From Motiliproteus sp047633175 (GTDB lineage Bacteria; Pseudomonadota; Gammaproteobacteria; Pseudomonadales; Balneatricaceae), in the NCBI GenBank assembly GCA_047633175.1, contig JBLIEQ010000014.1:43674-107673 (forward strand): a DNA stretch of 64,000 bases, read 5' to 3'. The position numbers were made by a program, and so were the translations under genes. Position 1 is the first letter of the stretch, and every line of letters begins with the position of its first letter. The notes beneath the pieces were generated by a model, which did not search any database, was not told the origin of the DNA, and worked only from the letters and a program-made list of their open reading frames with translations. Shown here piece after piece: positions 36,027 to 44,477 of the stretch.

Positions 36027-36404
36027 ATGAAAAAAGCTGTAAAAACCAAATTGTTCGCTTCTAAGGCACCCCTGGAGTGGGCGGTCATCGCCAATGGCCA
36101 GCTCTCCACTGCCCAGATCCCCATCGACACCGAAGGTAAGGTGGTTGAGGGTGGCATCGAAGCTCAGGCGCGTCAGACGATGGAAAACTTTAAGCATACG
36201 ATTGAAGCGGCTGAATTAACGATGGCCGATGTGACTCAGGTGCTTATCTATGTCACCGCACGGGATCAGTTGCCGGCGTTCAACAAGGTGTACGCCGAGT
36301 ATTTCGACGCTCCCTATCCCAATCGTGCGGCGATGATCGTCGCCGGCCTCGCGCGCGAAGAGATGCTCTGCGAAGTCGTCGCTTATGCGGCGGTCCCTGA
36401 GTAA
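36027..36404 (+). CDS. RidA/YjgF family imine deaminase
   Basis: 125 residues. Seen: the RidA fold with the substrate-carboxylate Arg in PNRAAMIVAGL (about 98) and the Glu in MLCEVVAYA near the end, so it should be deaminase-competent. Known: RidA proteins hydrolyse reactive enamines or imines released by PLP enzymes or amine oxidases. Its position after the BCCT gene suggests that the pathway forms an imine. The 130-base gap with a hairpin may separate its transcript. Confidence 0.88.
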   Translation: MKKAVKTKLFASKAPLEWAVIANGQLSTAQIPIDTEGKVVEGGIEAQARQTMENFKHTIEAAELTMADVTQVLIYVTARDQLPAFNKVYAEYFDAPYPNRAAMIVAGLAREEMLCEVVAYAAVPE

Positions 36405-36439
36405 GCCACAGACGGCCAGAATCATTTACAGACGTAAAT

Positions 36440-36466
36440 GAGCCTGAACAGTCCCTGTTCAGGCTC
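36440..36466 (+). terminator. Hairpin after ridA-like gene
   Basis: GAGCCTGAACAG/CTGTTCAGGCTC is a perfect 12-bp stem with a 3-base loop, 36 bases after the stop. No T-run follows; the 7-bp repeat array starts in the last base of the stem. The rest of 36405-36744 contains no recognised gene. Confidence 0.5.
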
Positions 36467-36500
36467 CCTACTCCCTACTCCCTACTCCCTACTCCCTACT
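36466..36500. repeat. 7-bp tandem repeat, five perfect copies
   Basis: Five consecutive CCCTACT units directly abut the preceding hairpin. Short perfect tandem arrays like this are slippage-prone. The location between two genes suggests no coding effect. Confidence 0.97.
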
Positions 36501-36744
36501 GCTGCCGGTTCGCATAAGGCCGCAAACATGAGCACTAATGCCATCGGCCTGTCCTTGGCACGGTATAATCTGCGGATCAGGTCCGCTATCATCCCCAGAG
36601 GCAATCTGGCTAGGGCGTCATACGCTATCCATCAGACCCAACCTGACCAGAATGCGTCTTCAACCTGCACTGCGGTCTTAGGTATCAACTCAATCCCTCC
36701 CCCGTAGATAAGCACTCACGCCCGATTTTAAGGATTAATTTACT

Positions 36745-37119
36745 ATGCTTTTAGGCGTTTGCCTCGGCACTAACAACCTCGCCCATGCGGCCGCATTTTA
36801 CGACCATCTGCTCAACACTCTCGGCATGGTACGCACGATGGAAGCGGACGACGAGATCGGCTACGGCCTACCCGGCGGGCCCAGCTGCTTCTGGGTCATA
36901 CAACCCTTCGATCAACAGCCGGCAACCCGCGGCAACGGCACCCAGGTGACCTTTAAAGCAGTCAGCAACGCGGCCGTAGAAGCGTTCCACCAGGCCGCAT
37001 TAGCGTTTGCCGGTACAGACGAAGGCACCCCGGGTTACCGGTACCGCCCAGGTTACTTCGGCGCTTACTGTCGAGACCTCGACGGCAATAAGCTGCACGT
37101 CATGCACGCATCAGAATAA
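36745..37119 (+). CDS. VOC (glyoxalase/bleomycin-resistance fold) protein
   Basis: 124 residues. Seen: the vicinal-oxygen-chelate pattern VCLGTNNLAHAAAFYDHLL at the start and GYFGAYCRDLDGNKLHVMH at the end, with paired beta-alpha-beta-beta-beta modules between. Known members are dioxygenases, isomerases or resistance proteins. The metal ligands are not clear enough to assign an activity. Good AGGATT spacing upstream. Ends at the shared terminator with adk. Confidence 0.82.
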   Translation: MLLGVCLGTNNLAHAAAFYDHLLNTLGMVRTMEADDEIGYGLPGGPSCFWVIQPFDQQPATRGNGTQVTFKAVSNAAVEAFHQAALAFAGTDEGTPGYRYRPGYFGAYCRDLDGNKLHVMHASE

Positions 37120-37152
37120 TAACCCGCCGGCCACAGGGAGGGGCATAACCAT

Positions 37153-37180
37153 AAAAAAACCCGCCATTAGGCGGGTTTTT
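37153..37180. terminator. Bidirectional terminator between VOC gene and adk
   Basis: AAAAAACCCGCC/GGCGGGTTTTT with loop ATTA sits between convergent genes. A and T tracts on both sides allow termination in both directions. Confidence 0.93.
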
Positions 37181-37208
37181 AACAGCGTGTCACTCGGGGC
37201 ATTGAGGC

Positions 37209-37862
37209 TTATGCGAGACCTGCAAACACCTTATCACGGATCTCGTCGACCGATCCCACACCCGCAACATAGACGTATTCGGGGGCGGTACTTGCATCGA
37301 TAACACCCCAGCTCTTATAGTAATTGATCAGCGGGGCCGTCTGGTCATGGTAGACATTAAGGCGATCACGTACGGTCTCTTCATTATCATCGACACGCTG
37401 CACCAAATCCTCGCCGGTCACATCATCCTTACCCTCCAGCTGGGGCTTATTAAAAACCAGATGGTAAGTACGACCCGAATCTGGATGAACCCGACGGCCG
37501 CTCATACGCTTGACGATCTCTTCGTCAGCCACATCGATCTCGACGACGGCATCGATCCTGACACCCGCTTCTTTGAGCGCATCGGCCTGGGGAATGGTGC
37601 GTGGAAAGCCATCAAACAGAAAGCCATTAGCACAATCGGATTCCCCGATCCGCTCTTTAACCAGACCTATGATGATCTCATCGGAGATCAGCTGACCGGC
37701 ATCCATAACACCCTTGGCAACCTTACCCAGAGGGGTACCCGCTTTCACCGCCGCACGCAGCATATCGCCCGTGGAGATCTGTGGAATACCGTATTTTTCG
37801 GTAATATATTGAGCTTGAGTGCCCTTTCCTGCGCCAGGGGCGCCCAGCAAGATGATCCGCAT
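37209..37862 (-). CDS. adk: Adenylate kinase
   Basis: 217 residues, long form with lid domain. Seen: the P-loop GAPGAGKGTQAQYI, the AMP-binding region ISTGDMLRAAVKAGTPLG, FDGFPRTIPQADAL, the LID segment GRRVHPDSGRTYHLVFNKP without the zinc cysteines, and DDNEETVRDRLNVYHDQTAPL. It interconverts ATP + AMP and 2 ADP. Monocistronic. Confidence 0.98.
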   Translation of the reverse strand: MRIILLGAPGAGKGTQAQYITEKYGIPQISTGDMLRAAVKAGTPLGKVAKGVMDAGQLISDEIIIGLVKERIGESDCANGFLFDGFPRTIPQADALKEAGVRIDAVVEIDVADEEIVKRMSGRRVHPDSGRTYHLVFNKPQLEGKDDVTGEDLVQRVDDNEETVRDRLNVYHDQTAPLINYYKSWGVIDASTAPEYVYVAGVGSVDEIRDKVFAGLA

Positions 37863-38269
37863 TAATGCTCACTCCATAATTTAAAAATTGATTGGTATGC
37901 AGGCCTGATCTTAGAGGCTTACCATAACGCAACACTGCGGCTTCGGTCTTACGTTCTAATAGCCGGCTACAGGTCGTCTAAACACGGAGCTAAAACACCA
38001 AGCCTGAAAACGAATCCAGTGCAGCAAGCATCCTTTCTCAGGAAACGAAAATTAACAGCCTGCAAGGTAATCACTTTGCCGCACTGCCGCAATACGACAT
38101 TAGAACTACCGACAAAACAACGGTTTCTTTTAAGACAGCTGGACAGCGTAGTCGATTCGCTCGCCCGACTCAATAACAGTTGCACGGCCTGCTTCGACGG
38201 GGTGGGTCAGATTTGCGAACCTCGTTAATGCTGCCTATCATTGCCAGCTGCTAAACGGAGAATAGCGCC
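37863..38269. other. Divergent intergenic region adk / MFS gene
   Basis: 407 bases. Two small overlapping ORFs on opposite strands (37967-38185 and 38019-38228) show no protein-like features and are taken as chance. It presumably holds both promoters. No repeat or RNA was recognised. Confidence 0.5.
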
Positions 38270-39640
38270 ATGCCCCCTCATCAGCACTCTCATCTGCACT
38301 CTGAGCCTTCGGCCCCAGCTGCTACGCATACCCCAGCCCCTCGGCGCCTGATCCTGTCGCGTCGTTTCGGCCCGTTTTTCCTCAGCCAATTTCTGGGGGC
38401 GTTCAATGACAATCTTTTCAAGAACACCCTGATACTGATTTTTGTCTTCGAAGCAGCCGGTCAGGCGGCAGGAAAGATCGATCAACTCACCAACCTCGCC
38501 GCCGGACTCTTTATCCTGCCTTACCTGCTGTTCTCGGCCCTGGCAGGTCAACTTGCGGATCGCTTCGAGAAGTCACGCCTGATCACCCTGCTCAAAGCCC
38601 TTGAAGTGCTGCTGATGTCGCTGGCCGGTTACGCCCTGCTGCAGCATCAGGTCAGCCTGCTGCTGGCACTGCTGTTCATGATGGCAACTCAATCGGCGCT
38701 ATTCAGTCCGATTAAGCACTCGATCATCCCCCAGCACCTGCCATCCGCGCAATGGATGCCCGCTAACGGCCTTATCGAGGCTGGCACCTTTGCAGCTATC
38801 TTATCCGGCACGCTGGTGGCTGGGGTACTCTACCCACTCCAATACGGCACCGAAATACTGGTGGCGCTGCTCGGTTTTCAGGCGTTGTGCGGCTGGTTCA
38901 GCTCGCTCTTTATTCCCAAGACCCCGGTCAACCCCAGCCACCGAATTGATCTTCATCTTTGGCGCCAAAGCCGGAACCTGCTAGCTAGTGTCTGGCACGA
39001 CAACCAACTCAGGCTATTGATGCTATTAATCTCCTGGTTCTGGTTTATCGGGGCCGCCTACCTCACCCAGATACCACACTATGCCGAAGCCAATCTGGGC
39101 GGCGGTAGCTACAGTGTCAGCTGGCTACTGTTTTTCTTTACCCTGGGAATAGGTGCCGGTTCCGCCCTTTGCCATAAAGCTAAACACGACCCTCTGGGAC
39201 GCGACCTTATCCTGATCGGCCTGGCCGGACTGCTGCTGGCCGGACTCGATCTTTATTGGGCAACACCTGCCACTCCGTTGCCGGCTGGTGCAGGCCTGAG
39301 CGCGTTGCCAAGCCTTAGCAGTCTGAGAGTCACGCTGGATTTTGTGCTTATCGGGCTCTTTGGCGGACTCTACATCGTCCCGCTGTACACCCTGTTTCAA
39401 GCCCACACCAACGACGACAACCGAGCCCAGTGCTTCGCCGCCAATAATATTCTTAATGCCCTGCTAATGATCGCCTCGGCGCTGGCGGGGGGCATCTTAT
39501 TAGGTGTCGCCGGCTGGAGTATCCCCGCATTTTTTGTCCTCCTGGCCCTGCTCAACCTGATCCCTATCATCGCTGTCCTTAAGTACAAATCCAGCTGGAT
39601 AACGGCTTCGCGGCAACGCTTCAGAGCTAAGACTCCTTAA
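38270..39640 (+). CDS. MFS transporter, LplT/Aas-like
   Basis: 456 residues. Seen: a His/Pro-rich N terminus (about 1-25), then twelve helices beginning FGPFFLSQFLGAFNDNLFKNTLILI, QSALFSPIKHSIIPQHLP and PANGLIEAGTFAAILSGTL. These blocks are characteristic of the lysophospholipid flippase LplT and of the MFS half of Aas-type fusion proteins. It may move 2-acyl-glycerophospholipids across the inner membrane for reacylation. No acyltransferase or acyl-ACP synthetase domain is fused or adjacent, so the role is inferred from family only. Confidence 0.85.
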   Translation: MPPHQHSHLHSEPSAPAATHTPAPRRLILSRRFGPFFLSQFLGAFNDNLFKNTLILIFVFEAAGQAAGKIDQLTNLAAGLFILPYLLFSALAGQLADRFEKSRLITLLKALEVLLMSLAGYALLQHQVSLLLALLFMMATQSALFSPIKHSIIPQHLPSAQWMPANGLIEAGTFAAILSGTLVAGVLYPLQYGTEILVALLGFQALCGWFSSLFIPKTPVNPSHRIDLHLWRQSRNLLASVWHDNQLRLLMLLISWFWFIGAAYLTQIPHYAEANLGGGSYSVSWLLFFFTLGIGAGSALCHKAKHDPLGRDLILIGLAGLLLAGLDLYWATPATPLPAGAGLSALPSLSSLRVTLDFVLIGLFGGLYIVPLYTLFQAHTNDDNRAQCFAANNILNALLMIASALAGGILLGVAGWSIPAFFVLLALLNLIPIIAVLKYKSSWITASRQRFRAKTP

Positions 39641-39836
39641 CCTGCGCTACCTATCCACCTATAAGCCATTTATAACGCTAACCCCCGAAATAACAGCGAC
39701 AGGAGGGATCACCGCGTGTCTCTTGGATGCGATACCGACCAGCATGGCTGACGACCCTTGCATCCGGCCCGGACCCCGTATTAGATTGTTCTATAATGAC
39801 TGCGCAGCGGTGATGTGGAATATGGAGAAGGACGTA

Positions 39837-40247
39837 ATGGATTACGAGGAAGTTTTCGACCAGAGTTTCGAGCGCTGTCTGCACCGTAAGGTGTTGCCAT
39901 CCTTCTTTCAATGCTTCTACAGTCGTTTTTTTGGGGCAGACCCGCGCATCGCCCAGGCATTCAGAAATACCGAAATGGCCAGACAAGAGACCATGTTGGA
40001 GAAGTCGCTCTATCGCCTGCTGATGTTTTATACCACCAACAGCTCCGACGATTACATCGAGGCTATCGCGATTCGGCACAACCGCCATAACCTCGACATC
40101 TCCCCCGAGCTGTATGATCTATGGCTGGAAAAACTGCTGGTGACTGTCGCCGAGTTCGACCCGCTGTTTGACGACAGCATCGAACTGGCCTGGAAACTGG
40201 TGCTGGCCCCCGGCATAACCTATATGAAACACAAACATGCGCACTGA
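39837..40247 (+). CDS. Single-domain globin
   Basis: 136 residues from ATG 39837, chosen for GGAGAAGG five bases upstream and for globin-length fit; longer starts at 39723 or 39822 are possible. Seen: an all-helical protein with FYSRFFGADPRIAQAF (B-C-D region), an F-helix segment IRHNRHNLDISPELYDLWL with two candidate proximal haem histidines (H81, H84), and a GH segment ending WKLVLAPGITYMK. The pattern resembles the globin domain of flavohaemoglobins and bacterial single-domain globins. The likely role is binding O2 or NO, or redox sensing. No reductase domain is present. Confidence 0.72.
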   Translation: MDYEEVFDQSFERCLHRKVLPSFFQCFYSRFFGADPRIAQAFRNTEMARQETMLEKSLYRLLMFYTTNSSDDYIEAIAIRHNRHNLDISPELYDLWLEKLLVTVAEFDPLFDDSIELAWKLVLAPGITYMKHKHAH

Positions 40248-40262
40248 TAAATCCTGAAAAGA

Positions 40263-40496
40263 CTAGGCCTCGGGAGCGGGCTTGCCTGATTTAGCGCTTT
40301 TGTTCTTTTTGTTCTTTTTCTGCTGCTTTTTTTTCTGCTTAAAGGCCCACAGCCCGCCCTTAACGACCCCCTTTTTTTCCAGCCCCAGCGCCCGGGTAAA
40401 ACGATCCCGCAGCCGGTCGACTCTTTCCTCTTTACGCTGATTATCTTTAAGAAAGCGGACAGCGCTGATATCAACAACCTTATCTGTATCTGACAC
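40263..40496 (-). CDS. Small Lys-rich hypothetical protein
   Basis: 77 residues. Seen: an N-terminal part with DISAVRFLKDNQRKEERVDRL and a C-terminal stretch extremely rich in Lys and Gln (KQKKKQQKKNKKNKSAK). The basic tail suggests nucleic-acid or ribosome contact, but no family is recognised. A longer overlapping frame (40220-40522) is less protein-like. Convergent with the globin gene. Confidence 0.5.
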   Translation of the reverse strand: MSDTDKVVDISAVRFLKDNQRKEERVDRLRDRFTRALGLEKKGVVKGGLWAFKQKKKQQKKNKKNKSAKSGKPAPEA

Positions 40497-40618
40497 CTGT
40501 ATTCACCTCCAGATATAAACAAGCAACGGCACGGTTTGCCAGCTTACCCCAGCCTGCTAAGCTGTCAAATCTTTCCCGCATCCCGACAGCATCCGCCCCA
40601 GGAACCAGAGCCCTATCC

Positions 40619-43189
40619 ATGCCCGACCCTTACATTCTTCCATCCATACCTAAGCTTTCTATGCTTAACAAGTCCGCGCCAGACAGCCTGGCCGCCCTGC
40701 CGATAGATGCGCTGCTGCCCGAACTCTGCCAGGCACTACGCCAGCATTCCTGCTGTGTGCTGCAGGCGTCTCCCGGTGCCGGCAAGACCACTCGTGTGCC
40801 TCCTGCACTGCTGGATCAGCCCTGGCTAAATGGCCAGAAGATCCTGATGCTGGAACCGCGCCGTATCGCAGCCCGCAGCGCCGCCGGTTTTATGGCCCGC
40901 GAACGCGGCGAGCAACCCGGGGGGACGATCGGCTATCGCTCACGCCTGGATACCAAGGTCGGCCCCAACACCCGGATCGAGGTCGTCACCGAGGGAATCC
41001 TGACCCGGATGCTGCAATCTGATCCTGCGCTGGAAGGCATCGGCTGCGTTATTTTTGATGAATTTCATGAACGTAATCTTCAGGCGGATCTGGGGCTGGC
41101 GCTGCTGCTACAGTCACAACAGCTGCTGCGTGACGAGCTGCGCATCCTAATCATGTCGGCGACCCTGGAACCGCTGCCACTGCTCGAGCTGCTGGGTAAG
41201 GACTGCCCCATCATCAGCAGCGCCGGGCGCAGCTTTCCGGTTGAGACACACTATCTCGACGGCTCGCCCTCGCCCTTTGATCCCGAGCGAGTCGCCCGTG
41301 CCATCGAACAGGCGCTTCAGGGCGACGATGGTAGCCTGCTCTGCTTTCTGCCCGGCAGCGGCGAGATCCATCGCACCCTGCAGGCACTCAGGAAACGCTC
41401 CCTGCCCGGGACCCCGGAACTGATTCCGCTCTATGGTGGCCTATCGGCCCAGCAGCAGGATCTGGCCATCGCACCCAGCGCCGCGGGTCAGCGCAAGGTG
41501 GTACTGGCGACCTCCATCGCCGAGACCAGCCTGACCATCGACGGCATCAGCACCGTGGTCGATTGCGGCCTGATGCGCCTGCCCCGCTTCGATCCGCGTA
41601 GCGGTATGACCCGCCTCGAGACCCAGGTCGTCAGCGCCGCCTCGGCCGATCAGCGTCGCGGGCGCGCCGGCCGGTTGCGCCCCGGCCGCTGTTTCCGGCT
41701 CTGGTCCGGATCACTCCCGCTCAGCGCCCAGTCACCGGCCGAGATACTGCATGCCGACCTAGCCCCGCTGGTACTGGAGCTGGCGCACTGGGGCTGCAGC
41801 GCAGACGAGTTAAGCTGGCTCGATCCGCCACCACCCATCCATTTGCAACAGGCCCGGGAGCTGTTGCTGCAACTCGGCGCGCTGGATGCCTCTGGCGCAC
41901 TCACGCCCAGCGGTAAGCAGTTGTCACAACTAGGCACGCATCCACGCCTGGGAACGATGATGCTGCACGCCAAACGCCTCGGCCTGGGCTGGCTGGGATG
42001 TCAGATCGCCGCGCTGCTGAGCGAACGCGATCCGCTCTCCAGTCGCGACCAGGGCGCCGATCTGCGGGCCCGCCTGCTGCAGCTGCAGCACGGTCGTAAA
42101 GAGCCACAGCTGCAACGCATCCGTGAGAGTGCCCGCCGCTGGAACCGGCAACTCCATACCGGCACCCAGCCCGGCCCTGACGACCCTTTTAACAGCACCG
42201 ACAGTGCCGGGCTGCTGCTGGCGTTCGCCTTTCCTGACCGGATAGGGCAACGTCGCGGTGCTGACAGCCGCCAATACCTGCTCCGCAACGGCAAAGGCGC
42301 CGAGTTTCGTGACTATGATCGCCTCTGTGAATCCGCCTATCTGGTCTGCGCCGAACTCGACGGCCACGCCCGCAGCGCACGCATCTTTCTGGCCGCCGCG
42401 GTTGAGTTGGACCAGCTGCAGCAGCAGTTTACGGCCCAGCTGGTTCATAGAGACCAGATTGGCTGGAATACCAGCACCCAGTCGGTCCGCGGCCATCGCG
42501 AGTGCTGGCTGGGCAAGCTGCGCCTGCAGCACCACCCTATCAGTGAGCTGTCCGAGCAGCACTGTATCGACGGCCTGCTGGACGGCATCCGTCAACTCGG
42601 ACTCGACTGCCTGCCCTGGAACGACAACAGTCGCCGCCAGCAGCAACGCCTGGCACTGATGCGCCATCTGGAAACCCGGCAGACCTGGCCCGACCTGTCC
42701 GACAGCACGCTGCTAGCTACCCTGGAGCAGTGGCTGACTCCCTATCTGAGCGGCCTCAAACGTCTAGCCCAACTCAAGCGCCTTAACCTGAGCGAGATTC
42801 TGAACAGTCGCCTGAGCTGGGAGCAGCAGCAACAGCTCGAACGCCAGCTACCGCTGAGCATCCAGGTACCCAGCGGCTCCAACATCCCCATCGATTACAG
42901 CAATCCGGAGCAGCCGGTATTGGCCGTGCGGTTGCAGGAGCTGTTTGGCTTACAACAGGGCCCCTCGCTGATCGATGGCAAGCTGCCCATAACCCTGCAG
43001 CTGTTATCACCGGCACGACGGCCGATCCAGGTCACCCAGGATCTGGCCAGCTTTTGGAATACGACCTACCCCCAGGTCTGCAAAGATTTAAGAGGCCGTT
43101 ACCCCAAGCATTTTTGGCCAGAAAATCCTCGCGAGGCCGTTGCCACCAGCGGCACCAAGAAAGCCATGGCCCGGCAGCAGAAGAGCTGA
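40619..43189 (+). CDS. hrpB: ATP-dependent RNA helicase HrpB (DExH-box)
   Basis: 856 residues; ATG 40661 is an alternative start. Seen: Walker A ASPGAGKTTRVP, motif Ia EPRRIAARSAA, DEFH box (IFDEFHERNLQADL), motif III MSATLEPLPL, motif V ATSIAETSLTIDG, motif VI QRRGRAGRLRPGRCFRLW, followed by the HA2-like region and the HrpB-specific C terminus ending RYPKHFWPENP. It is a cytosolic helicase of poorly known function. Length fits the family (about 820-850). Stands alone. Confidence 0.97.
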   Translation: MPDPYILPSIPKLSMLNKSAPDSLAALPIDALLPELCQALRQHSCCVLQASPGAGKTTRVPPALLDQPWLNGQKILMLEPRRIAARSAAGFMARERGEQPGGTIGYRSRLDTKVGPNTRIEVVTEGILTRMLQSDPALEGIGCVIFDEFHERNLQADLGLALLLQSQQLLRDELRILIMSATLEPLPLLELLGKDCPIISSAGRSFPVETHYLDGSPSPFDPERVARAIEQALQGDDGSLLCFLPGSGEIHRTLQALRKRSLPGTPELIPLYGGLSAQQQDLAIAPSAAGQRKVVLATSIAETSLTIDGISTVVDCGLMRLPRFDPRSGMTRLETQVVSAASADQRRGRAGRLRPGRCFRLWSGSLPLSAQSPAEILHADLAPLVLELAHWGCSADELSWLDPPPPIHLQQARELLLQLGALDASGALTPSGKQLSQLGTHPRLGTMMLHAKRLGLGWLGCQIAALLSERDPLSSRDQGADLRARLLQLQHGRKEPQLQRIRESARRWNRQLHTGTQPGPDDPFNSTDSAGLLLAFAFPDRIGQRRGADSRQYLLRNGKGAEFRDYDRLCESAYLVCAELDGHARSARIFLAAAVELDQLQQQFTAQLVHRDQIGWNTSTQSVRGHRECWLGKLRLQHHPISELSEQHCIDGLLDGIRQLGLDCLPWNDNSRRQQQRLALMRHLETRQTWPDLSDSTLLATLEQWLTPYLSGLKRLAQLKRLNLSEILNSRLSWEQQQQLERQLPLSIQVPSGSNIPIDYSNPEQPVLAVRLQELFGLQQGPSLIDGKLPITLQLLSPARRPIQVTQDLASFWNTTYPQVCKDLRGRYPKHFWPENPREAVATSGTKKAMARQQKS

Positions 43190-43369
43190 GAGAGATGCTA
43201 AAATTACTCAAAAACACTGATCTGATTTTGATGTTCAACCGTATAAAGTTAAGGGATCGCATGCAGACTGGCAGTTTAAGGCTCCTGCAACAACGGCACA
43301 TACCACGTCCCTGTGGGTCGGCTCCCACAACAGCACATCGCCGCTACATCAACCATAGCGAGTCAACAA

Positions 43370-43552
43370 ATGTTTTCAATCTTTAAAAAAGATCCTGCAA
43401 AAAAATTAAATAAGCTTTATGGCATTAAACTCGAACAAGCCATGCAGGCACAAAGAACTGGTGATATACAAGGCTATTCTGATCTGACGGTTGAAGCCGA
43501 CCTGCTCTATAAACAGATCCTAAAACTAGAGCAAGATTTAAATAAAAAATAG
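43370..43552 (+). CDS. DUF6435 family small protein
   Basis: 60 residues from ATG 43370 (MFSIFKKDPAKKLNKLYG). Upstream starts such as 43313 lie in non-homologous sequence. Seen: a hydrophobic/basic N terminus and a predicted helical hairpin with LEQAMQAQRTGDIQGYSDLT. Similar small proteins occur widely in marine gammaproteobacteria. Function unknown. Confidence 0.75.
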   Translation: MFSIFKKDPAKKLNKLYGIKLEQAMQAQRTGDIQGYSDLTVEADLLYKQILKLEQDLNKK

Positions 43553-43599
43553 CACCTCAGTAGGCGGCGCACACAGCAGGTACCGCCGGCGAGAAAAAT

Positions 43600-44043
43600 T
43601 TAGCGGCTCCGATTCAACGGGGGGAGTTCACCGAATTTTAACGCGTACTTTTGCAACAGTTCAGATTCGGTTACTCGAGGCTCTGAACTAGCAACAAATT
43701 CTAAGAAAAGGTTTTTATAGGGGAAAATTACCGATATTTCGTGATTCTGCTTGTACCTAAAGCCACACTCATGTGATTCAGAGGTGTAGCTTGGGGAAAT
43801 ACTATTTTTTAGCTCAGCGACTCTGCATATAAACGAATTCGCTTGCCCAATATACAAAACCCCTTCGTCGTCTCTGGCCAGTAAACGACTGACGGGGACT
43901 GGATTAGATTCTTGAACATTCAAACACTTGAGAACATATACGCCGCCGTCTTCACCGTGACTCTCGTTTATCTTGTGCCACACAGCTTCCGACGCGATGA
44001 AGAACTTATTCAATGACCGACTCCTTGGCGCTTCGCGATGCAA
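43600..44043 (-). CDS. GIY-YIG-like nuclease-fold protein
   Basis: 147 residues. Seen: GGVYVLKC then EGVLYIGQANSF.CRVAEL, the GIY..YIG spacing with a conserved Arg, and a later Glu/Asn-containing segment ESELLQKYALKFGELPPLN. The YIG is intact, but GIY is replaced by GVY, which is common. Members range from repair endonucleases to mobile-element nucleases, and the specific role is unknown. Its base composition (AT-rich) differs from hrpB upstream, hinting at acquisition. No partner gene is adjacent. Confidence 0.65.
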   Translation of the reverse strand: MHREAPRSRSLNKFFIASEAVWHKINESHGEDGGVYVLKCLNVQESNPVPVSRLLARDDEGVLYIGQANSFICRVAELKNSISPSYTSESHECGFRYKQNHEISVIFPYKNLFLEFVASSEPRVTESELLQKYALKFGELPPLNRSR

Positions 44044-44477
44044 TAAAAAAGTTGCGGTGTGGCTAACGTTGCAAACAGGCTGCGGCCAAAGAGAGCAAAA
44101 GACTGAGTGCTGTATATCCTTATTAGCATCCGGATCTCCCTAGTCAAAGCCTGTGATCGACATTACGGATAACGACTTGGCACGTCAGCCACCTGAGCTA
44201 TCGAACTATACCGCATAAATAACACTAGGTGATATTTAATCAATTTTGATAATTAGCCAAATCAACAGCGAGGGCGGCTTGGATAAACCCTGTCACTGTG
44301 GCACAGACCGGCAGATAACGCGCAATCGCTACCTTTTACCCGTCCTGACAGGCGACCGGGAGGGGGGGGGATCGTCAAGAGACTGGTGGTCCTGCAGCTA
44401 CGACCAAAGATCCTGCTACGCCCGACCCTGAAACTGTTATCATACCCATCTTAAGAGGAAGTAGAGGATGAACCGGT
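44044..44477. other. Intergenic region without recognised gene
   Basis: 434 bases between the GIY-YIG gene (minus) and a binding-protein gene (plus). Contains a G9 tract (44362-44370) and no convincing ORF, tRNA or terminator. Confidence 0.5.

Noticed and set aside
37967..38228. Two overlapping small ORFs between adk and the MFS gene
   Set aside because: No ribosome-binding site of note and no protein-like pattern; they lie on opposite strands of the same sequence.
41930..42667. A 245-codon minus-strand ORF inside hrpB
   Set aside because: Complement of a well-conserved helicase frame.
44362..44370. G9 tract as a phase-variation switch
   Set aside because: It is not inside a recognisable gene or a mapped promoter.
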